The notes under the pieces: model-generated
What the model saw: only the letters and a program-made list of their open reading frames with translations
The model's database searches: none
Told to the model about the DNA's origin: nothing
Part shown: one piece after another, positions 1-7,144 of the stretch
Layout of the letters: the number at the start of each line of letters is the position of its first letter
How positions within the stretch are numbered: the stretch's first letter is position 1
Assembly (NCBI GenBank): GCA_937138955.1
Contig: CAKZPJ010000535.1
Location: 1 to 7,264, forward strand
Length of the DNA: 7,264 nt
Reading direction: 5' to 3'
Source: an uncultured Flammeovirgaceae bacterium
GTDB lineage: Bacteria > Bacteroidota > Bacteroidia > Cytophagales > Cyclobacteriaceae
Made by a program: the position numbers and the translations under genes

Positions 1-174
1 GTCTGAACCAGTTATGGAGTAAGGGTTAAGGAAGTATGGGTTTGTTCTTTCTAAACCTTTTTTTTGACCGGGAGATAAAACACTATTCACGGGGCTTTTT
101 TCCGAGTAATTGACGAGTACTTTGTAATCATGCGAGTTTGTCTTGTCGGTGTTGATGAATCCTATGGTGAAATC
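1..174 (-). other. Stop-free coding-like frame, possible gene fragment
   Basis: Read on the minus strand, the frame whose codons end at base 1 has no stop from about base 240 down to base 1, roughly 80 codons. The part below base 175, about 58 codons, does not overlap recognisable SusC sequence. It translates to plausible soluble-protein sequence rich in N, S, K, P and aromatic residues, including the stretches GFINTDKTNSHDYKV and NPYFLNPYSITGSD. There is no ATG in the frame, so if real it is an internal piece of a gene that continues out of the window on the left and is cut off on the right where susC begins. All three + strand frames here contain stops and none resembles a SusC plug. I do not recognise the family. 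Chance openness cannot be excluded. Confidence 0.3.
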
Positions 175-2283
175 TACTCGGTCTCCTTTGGCTACCTCGA
201 CAACCAAGGAGTAATGATCGGACAAAACTTTGAACGCTACTCATTACGCCTCAATAGCGATCATGAGTTAAATAGCTGGCTCAAGATTGGGCAAAGCCTA
301 CAACTGACTCGGGCTAATGAAGAAGCCATTGGTGGTACGGGAGCTTTCAATAACGTATTTCAGGGAGGGTGGCGAATGAAACCTACTATAAACCCAGAAA
401 TACTTCCTGATGGTACTTGGAATGGACCAACCCGCCCCGGTGAACCGTTTAATTTCTCTACCTTCAGTCCTAACCAATTTGTATCTGAATGGGATAACTT
501 AACCAAACAGTGGAACGCCCTGGGAAACGTATACGCCGAAATTGAATTAGCCGAAGGACTTACATTTCGCTCTACGGTAAGTGGCTTCTTTAGATTTAAC
601 GATGGAACCAACTGGACCCCTCAGTTACAGAATGCGGGCGGAAACGGCGAGGCAACTCGACTAAGCCGAAGTACTAACACTACTACTAATTGGCAGTGGG
701 ATAATATACTTACGTATAGTAAAAGTTTTGGGGATCATAACCTATCGGCCCTCGTCGGTTATTCGGCTCAGGAAAACCGGTTTGAAAGCCTCAACGCGGG
801 TGTTAATGATTTTCTAGACGAATCAGTAGTAGTACTTAGTGGAGGAAATCCAGAAACCTTAACTGGAGGTGGCGGTATTACCGACTGGTCGCTCAATTCA
901 GTAATTGGACGTATAACGTACGACTATAACAGTAAATATTTACTGCAAGCAAACATCAGAGCCGATGGATCCTCCCGTTTCGGGGCAAACAATCGATGGG
1001 GATACTTTCCCTCATTCTCCGCCGGATGGCGGCTTTCGGAAGAGAGCTTTTTTAGCGTTCCTTTTATCAGCGATTTAAAGCTACGAGGAAGCTGGGGGCA
1101 ATTGGGGAACGATCAGATTGGACTTTATGCGTTTGCCGCTGCGGTAAACCTTTCTCAACGGTACACCTTCGGCGAAAGCCAAAATATTCTACCCGGTGCA
1201 GCACCTCTGCAACTCGCTAATTCCGATGTTAAATGGGAAGAAACTACCCAAATGGACGTAGGTATTGACATGGGAATGTTTGAAAATAGTGTGTTACTGA
1301 CTCTCGACTACTTTGTGAAGACTACCGACGACATGCTACTTCAAGTACCTATTCCCTTATCAAGCGGCTACTTAAACGCACCATTTGTAAACGCAGGTAG
1401 CGTAGAGAATCGGGGTTGGGAGATGGCACTTACCTATCGCGACTACAGTGGAAGCTTTACTTGGGATGCCACCATGAACCTTTCTAGCATACAAAACGAA
1501 GTGCTGGCGTTAGGGCAAGGTGAACGAATTATCACCGGAGCTAACAACGGCGATCAAGTAGCTGACGTTGGCACCGAAGTGTTCTCCTTTTTTGGCTATC
1601 AGTCTGATGGGTTGTACCAAAATCAGGCGGAACTAGATGCGGTAAATGCGCTCAATCCAGAGCGGGAATATGATCCAGGTGCTGTACCCGGGGCGGTGCG
1701 GTTTAAAGATATTGATGGGGATGGCCTTATTACGGATCAAGATCGTACGATTATTGGGTCACCTTATCCTGACCTAATTTATGGCTTCAATTTCTCGGCT
1801 CAGTACGCTAACTTCGACTTTTCCCTATTTCTACAAGGAACCTTAGGCAACGAATTACTGATTGCAAACAACGATAATTTTGCAATTCAACCCGGTGGTC
1901 TGTTACGTTATAATCTGGATCGTTGGAACGGCGATGGTAGTACCAATGATGCGGTACTATGGGGAGTAGGTGGATTTCAAAATGCTAGTGGCGGTCGTGA
2001 TGGAAGATCAGCCGATTATATGGTATTCGATGGTTCCTTCTTACGAGTGAAGAATTTACAGTTAGGATATACCATTCCTTCCAGTTTGACAGACAGAATC
2101 AATATTTCGCGCCTACGGTTCTACGTAAGCTCTAAAAACCTTCTTACGTTTTGGAATCGCCCTGAGTACAATTTCATAAATGATCCTGAACTGGGTCGTG
2201 AAGGTTCGGGTTTTGGTAAATTCAACTTAACAACCACTCCACAAACAACCACAATTTTATTCGGGATAAATCTGGATCTTTAA
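130..2283 (+). CDS. SusC/RagA-family TonB-linked outer membrane protein, 5'-truncated
   Basis: This is the C-terminal 717 residues or so of a SusC-like TonB-dependent transporter, the outer-membrane barrel that imports ligands captured by its SusD partner. Family proteins are usually about 1000-1100 residues. Here the signal peptide, carboxypeptidase-regulatory-like domain, TonB box and plug are all missing. SusC similarity starts abruptly at about residue 16 (YSVSFGYLDNQGV). Family hallmarks follow: RADGSSRFGANNRWGYFPS at about 277-295 with SAGWRLSEE after it, SWGQLGND at 321-328, an acidic DIDGDG loop at 527-532, IIGSPYPD at 541-548, and DGSFLRVKNLQLGYTIP at 634-650. The C-terminus ends FGINLDL, close to the usual beta-signal though without a final aromatic. 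The first 15 residues do not look like SusC, and the ATG at 130 is only the first in-frame one, so it is probably not a biological start. It lies 39 bases upstream of the susD-like gene. Family assignment is very sure; a functional product from this start is unlikely. Confidence 0.93.
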   Translation: MRVCLVGVDESYGEIYSVSFGYLDNQGVMIGQNFERYSLRLNSDHELNSWLKIGQSLQLTRANEEAIGGTGAFNNVFQGGWRMKPTINPEILPDGTWNGPTRPGEPFNFSTFSPNQFVSEWDNLTKQWNALGNVYAEIELAEGLTFRSTVSGFFRFNDGTNWTPQLQNAGGNGEATRLSRSTNTTTNWQWDNILTYSKSFGDHNLSALVGYSAQENRFESLNAGVNDFLDESVVVLSGGNPETLTGGGGITDWSLNSVIGRITYDYNSKYLLQANIRADGSSRFGANNRWGYFPSFSAGWRLSEESFFSVPFISDLKLRGSWGQLGNDQIGLYAFAAAVNLSQRYTFGESQNILPGAAPLQLANSDVKWEETTQMDVGIDMGMFENSVLLTLDYFVKTTDDMLLQVPIPLSSGYLNAPFVNAGSVENRGWEMALTYRDYSGSFTWDATMNLSSIQNEVLALGQGERIITGANNGDQVADVGTEVFSFFGYQSDGLYQNQAELDAVNALNPEREYDPGAVPGAVRFKDIDGDGLITDQDRTIIGSPYPDLIYGFNFSAQYANFDFSLFLQGTLGNELLIANNDNFAIQPGGLLRYNLDRWNGDGSTNDAVLWGVGGFQNASGGRDGRSADYMVFDGSFLRVKNLQLGYTIPSSLTDRINISRLRFYVSSKNLLTFWNRPEYNFINDPELGREGSGFGKFNLTTTPQTTTILFGINLDL

Positions 2284-2322
2284 TCCTGATAAATAATTAC
2301 TACGCCCCCTAATTCTATCACT

Positions 2323-3777
2323 ATGAAAAAAATATTAGTCATATTATTAATTGTCCCCCTTTCGCTGGTCACCTACATTTCCTGCGATAATAGTTTCCTA
2401 GAAAGGGCTCCACTTAATGAAGCTTCCGATGTTACTTTTTACCAAACTGAAAGTGACGCTGTCGCTGCTACCAATGCCATCTACGATGTGATGCAGTATG
2501 GCCGAATGTGGAAATTTGAAATCAGCGTAATTGGAAATCGTTATAACGACGATCTAGGTATTATCCCCCGCCCCACGCAGTTTCCGTCTGATTTTCAGGC
2601 TACCAACGGGCGCCGACTAAGTATGTGGGAAAATCTGTATATCGGTATTAACCGCGCCAATATTGCGCTGGAAAGAATACCACCCATTGAAATGGATGCA
2701 GGCTTGAAGGCTCGTTTATTGGGCGAAGCTAAGTTTCTTCGTGGGTTCTACTATTTCACATTAGGGTCTTTCTTCGAAGACGTACCTCTGCGATTAGAAC
2801 CTACTACATTAGAAAATTTAGAAAAAGCTAAATCGCCCAAAGCCGATGTTATAGAACAGGCTCGGCAAGACCTTCTAGAGGCTTCTCAGGTTCTACCAGA
2901 ACGCTCGGTGCAAGACCCGGCTGATCTGGGACGAGCTACTAAAGGAGCCGCCATTGCCATGCTGGGAAAACTCGAGTTGTATCAGGAGAATTACAGCGAG
3001 GCTATTCAGCACTTTGAGGCAGTAGTTTCGTCCGGCGAATACATGCTTGATGAAGAATATGCTCCGCAGTTTTTAGCTGGTGGGGATAATACTTCTGAAT
3101 CAATTTTTGAAGTGCAACACGCCGTGGGCGGAGGTGGTTGGGACAATTCTAACGAAGGTAGCTGGATGAGCGGGTGGAACGCCAGCACTCAACCTGATGC
3201 GGTTAACTTCGGCTTTGGCGGTACTGCTCAACCAAATGAAGCATTTGTGAATGCCTTTGAAGAAGGAGATTTACGAGAGGAATTTATTATTGTAGAAGAT
3301 GGTGAAGATTTCTTTGGAGTTCCTTACGAAGCTGACCGAGCTGCCACTCCTTACGGACTGCGGAAATACGTATTTCCCAAGCAGTTAGAACAGCAGTCCG
3401 CCGACTCAGAGATTAACTTTCATATTATGCGCTACGCAGATTTGTTGTTGATGCACGCCGAAGCACTAAACGCAGTAAATAGCGGCCCTACTACCGAAGC
3501 TTATCAGTCGATAAACGCCGTAAGAAATCGAGCCGGATTGGCTGATCTACCGGCGGGCTTATCTCGGCAGGCATTTTTTGACGCAATTGTGCAAGAACGC
3601 CGTGTAGAACTATTTTTGGAAGCTCACCGTACTTGGGATCTTATCCGATGGGGTATTGCCCCGGAAGTATTAGGGGAAACTAATGGCTTTGTGGCAAACC
3701 GGCACGAACGCTTACCCGTACCCCAAACTGAGTTAGATACCAACCCGTTAATGGAACAGCATCCAGCTTATCAGTAG
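2323..3777 (+). CDS. RagB/SusD family nutrient-uptake outer membrane lipoprotein
   Basis: A complete 484-residue SusD-like lipoprotein, the surface-exposed ligand-binding lid that works with the SusC barrel encoded just upstream. Residues 1-20 form a lipoprotein signal peptide (KK, hydrophobic core, cleavage before C21). The residues before the cysteine are Y-I-S, so the -3 position is unusual. The helical, TPR-like SusD core is clear: GEAKFLRGFYYF with FEDVPL at about 134-156, RATKGAAIAMLGKLELY at 204-220, and NYSEAIQHFEAVVSSGEY at 223-240. The C-terminal SusD domain shows IMRYADLLLMHAEALN at 368-383, INAVRNRAGL at 397-406, and QERRVELFLEAHRTWDLIRWG at 424-444. The tail LPVP...NPLMEQHPAY is also typical. 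Length is normal. The ATG at 2323 places the signal peptide correctly; no Shine-Dalgarno is visible, as usual in Bacteroidota. The ligand cannot be deduced, since no glycoside hydrolase or peptidase is in view. Confidence 0.97.
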   Translation: MKKILVILLIVPLSLVTYISCDNSFLERAPLNEASDVTFYQTESDAVAATNAIYDVMQYGRMWKFEISVIGNRYNDDLGIIPRPTQFPSDFQATNGRRLSMWENLYIGINRANIALERIPPIEMDAGLKARLLGEAKFLRGFYYFTLGSFFEDVPLRLEPTTLENLEKAKSPKADVIEQARQDLLEASQVLPERSVQDPADLGRATKGAAIAMLGKLELYQENYSEAIQHFEAVVSSGEYMLDEEYAPQFLAGGDNTSESIFEVQHAVGGGGWDNSNEGSWMSGWNASTQPDAVNFGFGGTAQPNEAFVNAFEEGDLREEFIIVEDGEDFFGVPYEADRAATPYGLRKYVFPKQLEQQSADSEINFHIMRYADLLLMHAEALNAVNSGPTTEAYQSINAVRNRAGLADLPAGLSRQAFFDAIVQERRVELFLEAHRTWDLIRWGIAPEVLGETNGFVANRHERLPVPQTELDTNPLMEQHPAYQ

Positions 3778-3799
3778 ATTATTAATTCGAAGTGAGAAC

Positions 3800-3834
3800 A
3801 AAAAGCATTGCTGATTTTCTGGCAATGCTTTTTT
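3800..3834 (+). terminator. Rho-independent terminator after the susC/susD unit
   Basis: A perfect 12-bp inverted repeat, AAAAAGCATTGC at 3800-3811 and its complement GCAATGCTTTTT at 3822-3833, encloses a 10-base loop. The right arm runs into six T in a row (3829-3834). It starts 22 bases after the susD-like stop. The A-run on the left arm gives a U-run on the other strand, so it could stop transcription from either side. It separates the SusC/SusD unit from the downstream operon. Confidence 0.88.
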
Positions 3835-3937
3835 CATAAAAGGGGTTGAAGGATCTATTGGCTTTTTACTAACGGTAATATTAGCTACGTAAACACACAA
3901 ATGCGTAAGCACTTCGGTAGCAAACTGAGTGATTCTC
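3835..3937 (+). promoter_or_regulatory. Intergenic region presumed to hold the second operon's promoter
   Basis: About 100 non-coding bases lie between the terminator and the SGNH-type gene. Because a strong terminator precedes it, the downstream genes need a promoter here. The sequence is AT-rich around 3858-3890, with TTG at 3858-3860 and TAATAT at 3876-3881. Their spacing fits neither the Bacteroidota -33/-7 consensus (TTTG / TAnnTTTG) nor a sigma-70 pair well. I therefore assign the region, not a specific site. No riboswitch or operator repeat was seen. Confidence 0.3.
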
Positions 3938-5629
3938 ATGGCTTCTTCGTTATCAAAATCTAAGCAAGTTTTATTTTCTCTACTGACCGTAGGATTCGTT
4001 CTTCTGCTATTAGAAGGCGGAACCCGACTGCTGGAGGTAATTGTGCCTCAATTCAGTTTGGGAAATCAGTTTTCACCCTACGTAGCCTATAAAAATGTTC
4101 AGAACGTATTCACTACTGGCAGCCTTAGTGGGATTGATTATTATGTTCGTACTCAGCATCACCCGTACGTTTTATCCAGCCTTCGTTTTCGGGTGAAAAA
4201 ACCCCAAAATACCTTCCGAGTTTTCTGTTTGGGTGGCTCGGCTGCTTTAGGTTGGCCTCACCCATCGGCTCAGAGCTATCCGGCTTACTTAAAGAAAAAG
4301 CTTCAGCTACTGTACCCCGATAAGAATATTGAAGTAGTGAATGTTGCCGCTTCTACCTACGCCAGTTACCGAGTTAAAACAATCTTTGATGAAGTTATCA
4401 ATTACAAACCAGACCTAATCTTACTCTACACTGGGAATAACGAGTTCTTAGAAAGAATCCTCTATCAACCAATTAACCCCTTAGGCATTCCCTGGAAATA
4501 TTCGGCACTGATTCGTACCGTACACCAAAGTTGGGCGTATTTCAACCCCGAAAAGCAGGTTATTGACGTAGAAAACTATCGCCCTACTTTTCTAATCGAT
4601 GTTGCTTTGGGTAATACTTCAGCCTTAAAAGTATCCGAAGAACAGTACGAACAAGTTGTAGAACACTACCGCTATAATCTAACTTCAATGATTAGCGAAG
4701 CTCAGCACAATTCTGTACCTATCGCGTTACTTACCGTTCCGGTGAATGTACGCAACTGGCGCCCTCACGCCTCAGTTCATCGAGCAAACTTAGATAGCCT
4801 TTCCCACGAGAAATGGCAAGATAGGTTTGCCAAAGGAATTCAGGCGTTTCAGAAGCAACAATATGAACGGGCACTTCCTTATTTTGTCCAAGCTGGTGGA
4901 ATTGACGATACTCACGCCGAACTGCTCTACTATATCGGTAAGGCGTATGAATATCTGGCTAAGGAAAGACTCAGCCGTTCTCATCTGATAGGCAGTCTAG
5001 AAGCGGATGCCTATCCTTTCCGGGCACTACCACGCTTTAATCAGATATTGCGTACATTGAGTCAAGAGTATCAAGTGCCGTTGGCTGATATTGAGCAAGC
5101 GTTTATCAATAAAGCCCCAATGGATCTTATTGGAGAAGACCTGATGGTCGACCATGTTCATCCCACGGTAGCCAGTAATCAGCTAATTGCTGACGAAGTG
5201 TTGGAAACTATTTGGAAATCGGGAATTCTTCCGGCTCGAGAAGGTGTTACTTCCTCGTCGGTACGCCTTGCAGTTCCCTCGCAGGCAGAAGCAACATTAC
5301 CGCTTATGCAGCATCTCTTTCTTATCTATCGAGTGCTGCTTCAGTTTGAAAAGATGGATGACTTATACCTACGTTGTACCGAATTACCAGATTACGAGAA
5401 AGGTACCCAACAGTATCAAGATTTCATGCTGAATTTCGACCGCTATTTGGAGGTGATGCGTCCCTACCAGAATTTATTGCTGGCTCAAAAGACCGGGCGC
5501 ATGCGGGAAGAGTTTAACTCCGAAGAAATTACTGCCATTATAGAAGATTACGTGAGTTTGAGCAAAGAAAGTCTAGCAGTGAACATGAGTGAAGCTGAGG
5601 TTAACATTTTTGTTCCCACCCAAAGATAG
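3938..5629 (+). CDS. Membrane-anchored SGNH/GDSL-hydrolase-like protein with internal TPR segment
   Basis: Numbering is from the ATG at 3938 (563 residues). An in-frame GTG at 3929 would add three residues but is less likely. One N-terminal hydrophobic segment (about 10-27) would anchor the protein, probably with the rest in the periplasm. The SGNH core is visible in order: VFCLGGSAALGWP at about 95-107 (block I, candidate nucleophile S101), VVNVAASTYASYR at 133-145 (block II, with Ala where Gly is usual), YTGNNEFLE at 164-172 (block III), and DHVHPT at 405-410 (block V, candidate D405 and H408). Two TPR-like helical repeats (about 292-357, including AFQKQQYERALPYF and GKAYEYLAKERLSRSHL) are inserted between blocks III and V. 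A helical C-terminal region (about 435-563) is unassigned. Members of this fold are esterases or acyltransferases, often acting on glycans; the substrate here is unknown. It is the first gene of the second operon, and the next start lies 6 bases after its stop. Confidence 0.85.
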   Translation: MASSLSKSKQVLFSLLTVGFVLLLLEGGTRLLEVIVPQFSLGNQFSPYVAYKNVQNVFTTGSLSGIDYYVRTQHHPYVLSSLRFRVKKPQNTFRVFCLGGSAALGWPHPSAQSYPAYLKKKLQLLYPDKNIEVVNVAASTYASYRVKTIFDEVINYKPDLILLYTGNNEFLERILYQPINPLGIPWKYSALIRTVHQSWAYFNPEKQVIDVENYRPTFLIDVALGNTSALKVSEEQYEQVVEHYRYNLTSMISEAQHNSVPIALLTVPVNVRNWRPHASVHRANLDSLSHEKWQDRFAKGIQAFQKQQYERALPYFVQAGGIDDTHAELLYYIGKAYEYLAKERLSRSHLIGSLEADAYPFRALPRFNQILRTLSQEYQVPLADIEQAFINKAPMDLIGEDLMVDHVHPTVASNQLIADEVLETIWKSGILPAREGVTSSSVRLAVPSQAEATLPLMQHLFLIYRVLLQFEKMDDLYLRCTELPDYEKGTQQYQDFMLNFDRYLEVMRPYQNLLLAQKTGRMREEFNSEEITAIIEDYVSLSKESLAVNMSEAEVNIFVPTQR

Positions 5630-5635
5630 TCGCGT

Positions 5636-7144
5636 ATGAAAGGAAAACTAATTGGTGTCGGATTGGTGGTGCTACTAGCAGTATTGCTCTCAGTATACTG
5701 GAAGAATAACGATTCTCTGGATCATTGGCAGAAGCATCTGCCTCGGATCTGTTCTTTTTCTTCTCCCCGACCGGTAGACTTAAACCAAGACGGCGTTCTG
5801 GATATTGTATTTGGTGCGGGAGCGGATGAGTTTCAGGGTTCCGATTCATCCGTGATTGCTATGGATGGTAGGAATGGAGATATTCTCTGGCGGGTGCAAG
5901 GGCGTGACCAGATGGTAGGATCTCCGACTTTCTTAAATATTAACGCGGATGACGTACCCGACGTAGTGATCAGCGGTCGGGCTGGGCAACTGATGGCCCT
6001 CGACGGAAAAACGGGCTCGCAATTATGGAGCTACTATTCGGATGCGGACTTTGCCAGCAATCCCGACTCGGTATTTTTGAATTTCTATGGCTCTCAGCTT
6101 ATTCCTGATGCGGATGAAGATGGCATATTCGATTTACTAGTAGCTAACGGGGGAGATGCTACTATTCCCTACTCTGATCCCAACCGCCCGCCCGGACGAT
6201 TGATGGTAATTAGTGGAGTTTCTGGTGCGTTACTCGCCGAAGCTATTATGCCAGATAGTGCCGAAACCTATATGACCCCGGTATGTACCTCATTAGAAGG
6301 TACCGATGAGCTTACCATTGTATTCGGATCCGGAGGGGAAACTTTTGGTGGTCACTTATACCGAGCACCTTTAAGCGATTTATTAACAAACGATTTAACC
6401 GGAGCGATAGAATTAGCTACCGGTGAGCAGCGGGGTTTTATGGCTCCTCCCGTAATTGTGGATATTAGTAACGATGGCATTGCCGATATTGTGACCAATT
6501 CGGTTGATGGAAGAATGCTTGCTTTTAATGGAGCTAATAATCAGTTATTGTGGAAGGTAGAAATACCTCAGGCTGAAGTATACGGATCACTAGCGGTAGG
6601 TAATTTCACTGGTGACAATACTCCTGATTTTTTTGCGAATATGGGTCGGGGCATCTTCCCCAAAGTTACTCAATCTATCCAAGCGATGGTTGACGGAAAG
6701 ACCGGAGAAATCAACTATTTGGATTCTTTGGGCTTTCTGCAAATTGGGAGTCCACTGGCCGCCGACTTAAACGGAGATGGACGAGATGAAGCTATTATGA
6801 GTATTAACTGGTTCGATCCGGTGTTATCTCAAGACCATTATCACTCCCTCTATGGTATTACCAATGAACTATTGGCCTTTGACTTTACCGAGCCGACGGC
6901 TTATCGGCTGTTAGGCACTTTCCGGGGAGTGAACCCCGCTGCGACTCCTTGGATGGGAGATCTTGATAACGACCAGCAAATAGATGTTATTTATACCTAC
7001 ATTACCGATACAGTTCAGTATCGCCCCTTCAATGGCATGAAGGTTATGAGAGTGGAAATAGATATTCCAGTGGAAGAAGTAAGTTGGGGTAGCTATATGG
7101 GTAGTACTTACGATGGTGTGCTTAACCCCCCGAATGACTTGTAG
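5636..7144 (+). CDS. FG-GAP/VCBS-type, PQQ-like beta-propeller protein
   Basis: A 502-residue protein with one N-terminal hydrophobic segment (about 5-20, after K2 and K4), a signal peptide or signal anchor without a lipobox, so envelope or exported. The rest is a beta-propeller with integrin-like calcium loops at regular intervals: DLNQDGVLD 48-56, NINADDVPD 101-109, DADEDGIFD 158-166, DISNDGIAD 276-284, NFTGDNTPD 323-331, DLNGDGRDE 377-385 and DLDNDQQID 442-450. A degenerate copy lies near 219-227. Between them are PQQ-like blade motifs such as IAMDGRNGDILWR (74-86), LMALDGKTGSQLWSY (119-133) and MLAFNGANNQLLWKV (294-308). Such propellers usually bind ligands or partner proteins and need Ca2+; no catalytic motif is seen and no PQQ enzyme should be assumed. 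It sits 6 bases after the SGNH-type gene and overlaps the next gene by one base, implying co-translation. The fold is confident, the role unknown. Confidence 0.88.
   Translation: MKGKLIGVGLVVLLAVLLSVYWKNNDSLDHWQKHLPRICSFSSPRPVDLNQDGVLDIVFGAGADEFQGSDSSVIAMDGRNGDILWRVQGRDQMVGSPTFLNINADDVPDVVISGRAGQLMALDGKTGSQLWSYYSDADFASNPDSVFLNFYGSQLIPDADEDGIFDLLVANGGDATIPYSDPNRPPGRLMVISGVSGALLAEAIMPDSAETYMTPVCTSLEGTDELTIVFGSGGETFGGHLYRAPLSDLLTNDLTGAIELATGEQRGFMAPPVIVDISNDGIADIVTNSVDGRMLAFNGANNQLLWKVEIPQAEVYGSLAVGNFTGDNTPDFFANMGRGIFPKVTQSIQAMVDGKTGEINYLDSLGFLQIGSPLAADLNGDGRDEAIMSINWFDPVLSQDHYHSLYGITNELLAFDFTEPTAYRLLGTFRGVNPAATPWMGDLDNDQQIDVIYTYITDTVQYRPFNGMKVMRVEIDIPVEEVSWGSYMGSTYDGVLNPPNDL

Noticed and set aside
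1..174. Simple frameshift separating the SusC N-terminal part from the barrel
   Set aside because: All three + strand frames were read. Each has several stops, and none shows plug-domain sequence such as the usual LSVSGG stretch just before the first barrel strands.
360..611. Minus-strand 83-codon open frame
   Set aside because: It lies fully inside, and antisense to, clear SusC barrel sequence; its translation has no recognisable motif.
1708..1725. DIDGDG motif in the SusC-like protein as an EF-hand or dockerin
   Set aside because: This acidic loop is a common feature of SusC-family barrels and is present once, not as a pair.
3006..3188. Minus-strand 60-codon open frame
   Set aside because: It is antisense to the conserved SusD core and has no independent coding evidence.
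3858..3881. Sigma-70-like promoter TTGGCT / TAATAT
   Set aside because: The spacer is only 12 bases, and Bacteroidota use a different consensus.
3929..3937. GTG at 3929 as start of the SGNH-like protein
   Set aside because: It adds only three residues; the ATG at 3938 gives a conventional polar N-terminus before the hydrophobic segment.
3748..3939. Minus-strand 63-codon open frame across the terminator
   Set aside because: It crosses the hairpin and the susD-like 3' end, and its composition is not protein-like.
5187..5432. Second + strand frame of 81 codons inside the SGNH-like gene
   Set aside because: It is an alternative frame of a well-supported gene, rich in Cys, Arg and Phe as shadow frames often are.
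5601..5849. Minus-strand 82-codon frame over the SGNH/propeller gene boundary
   Set aside because: It is antisense to both the SGNH-like 3' end and the first propeller loop; no motif seen.
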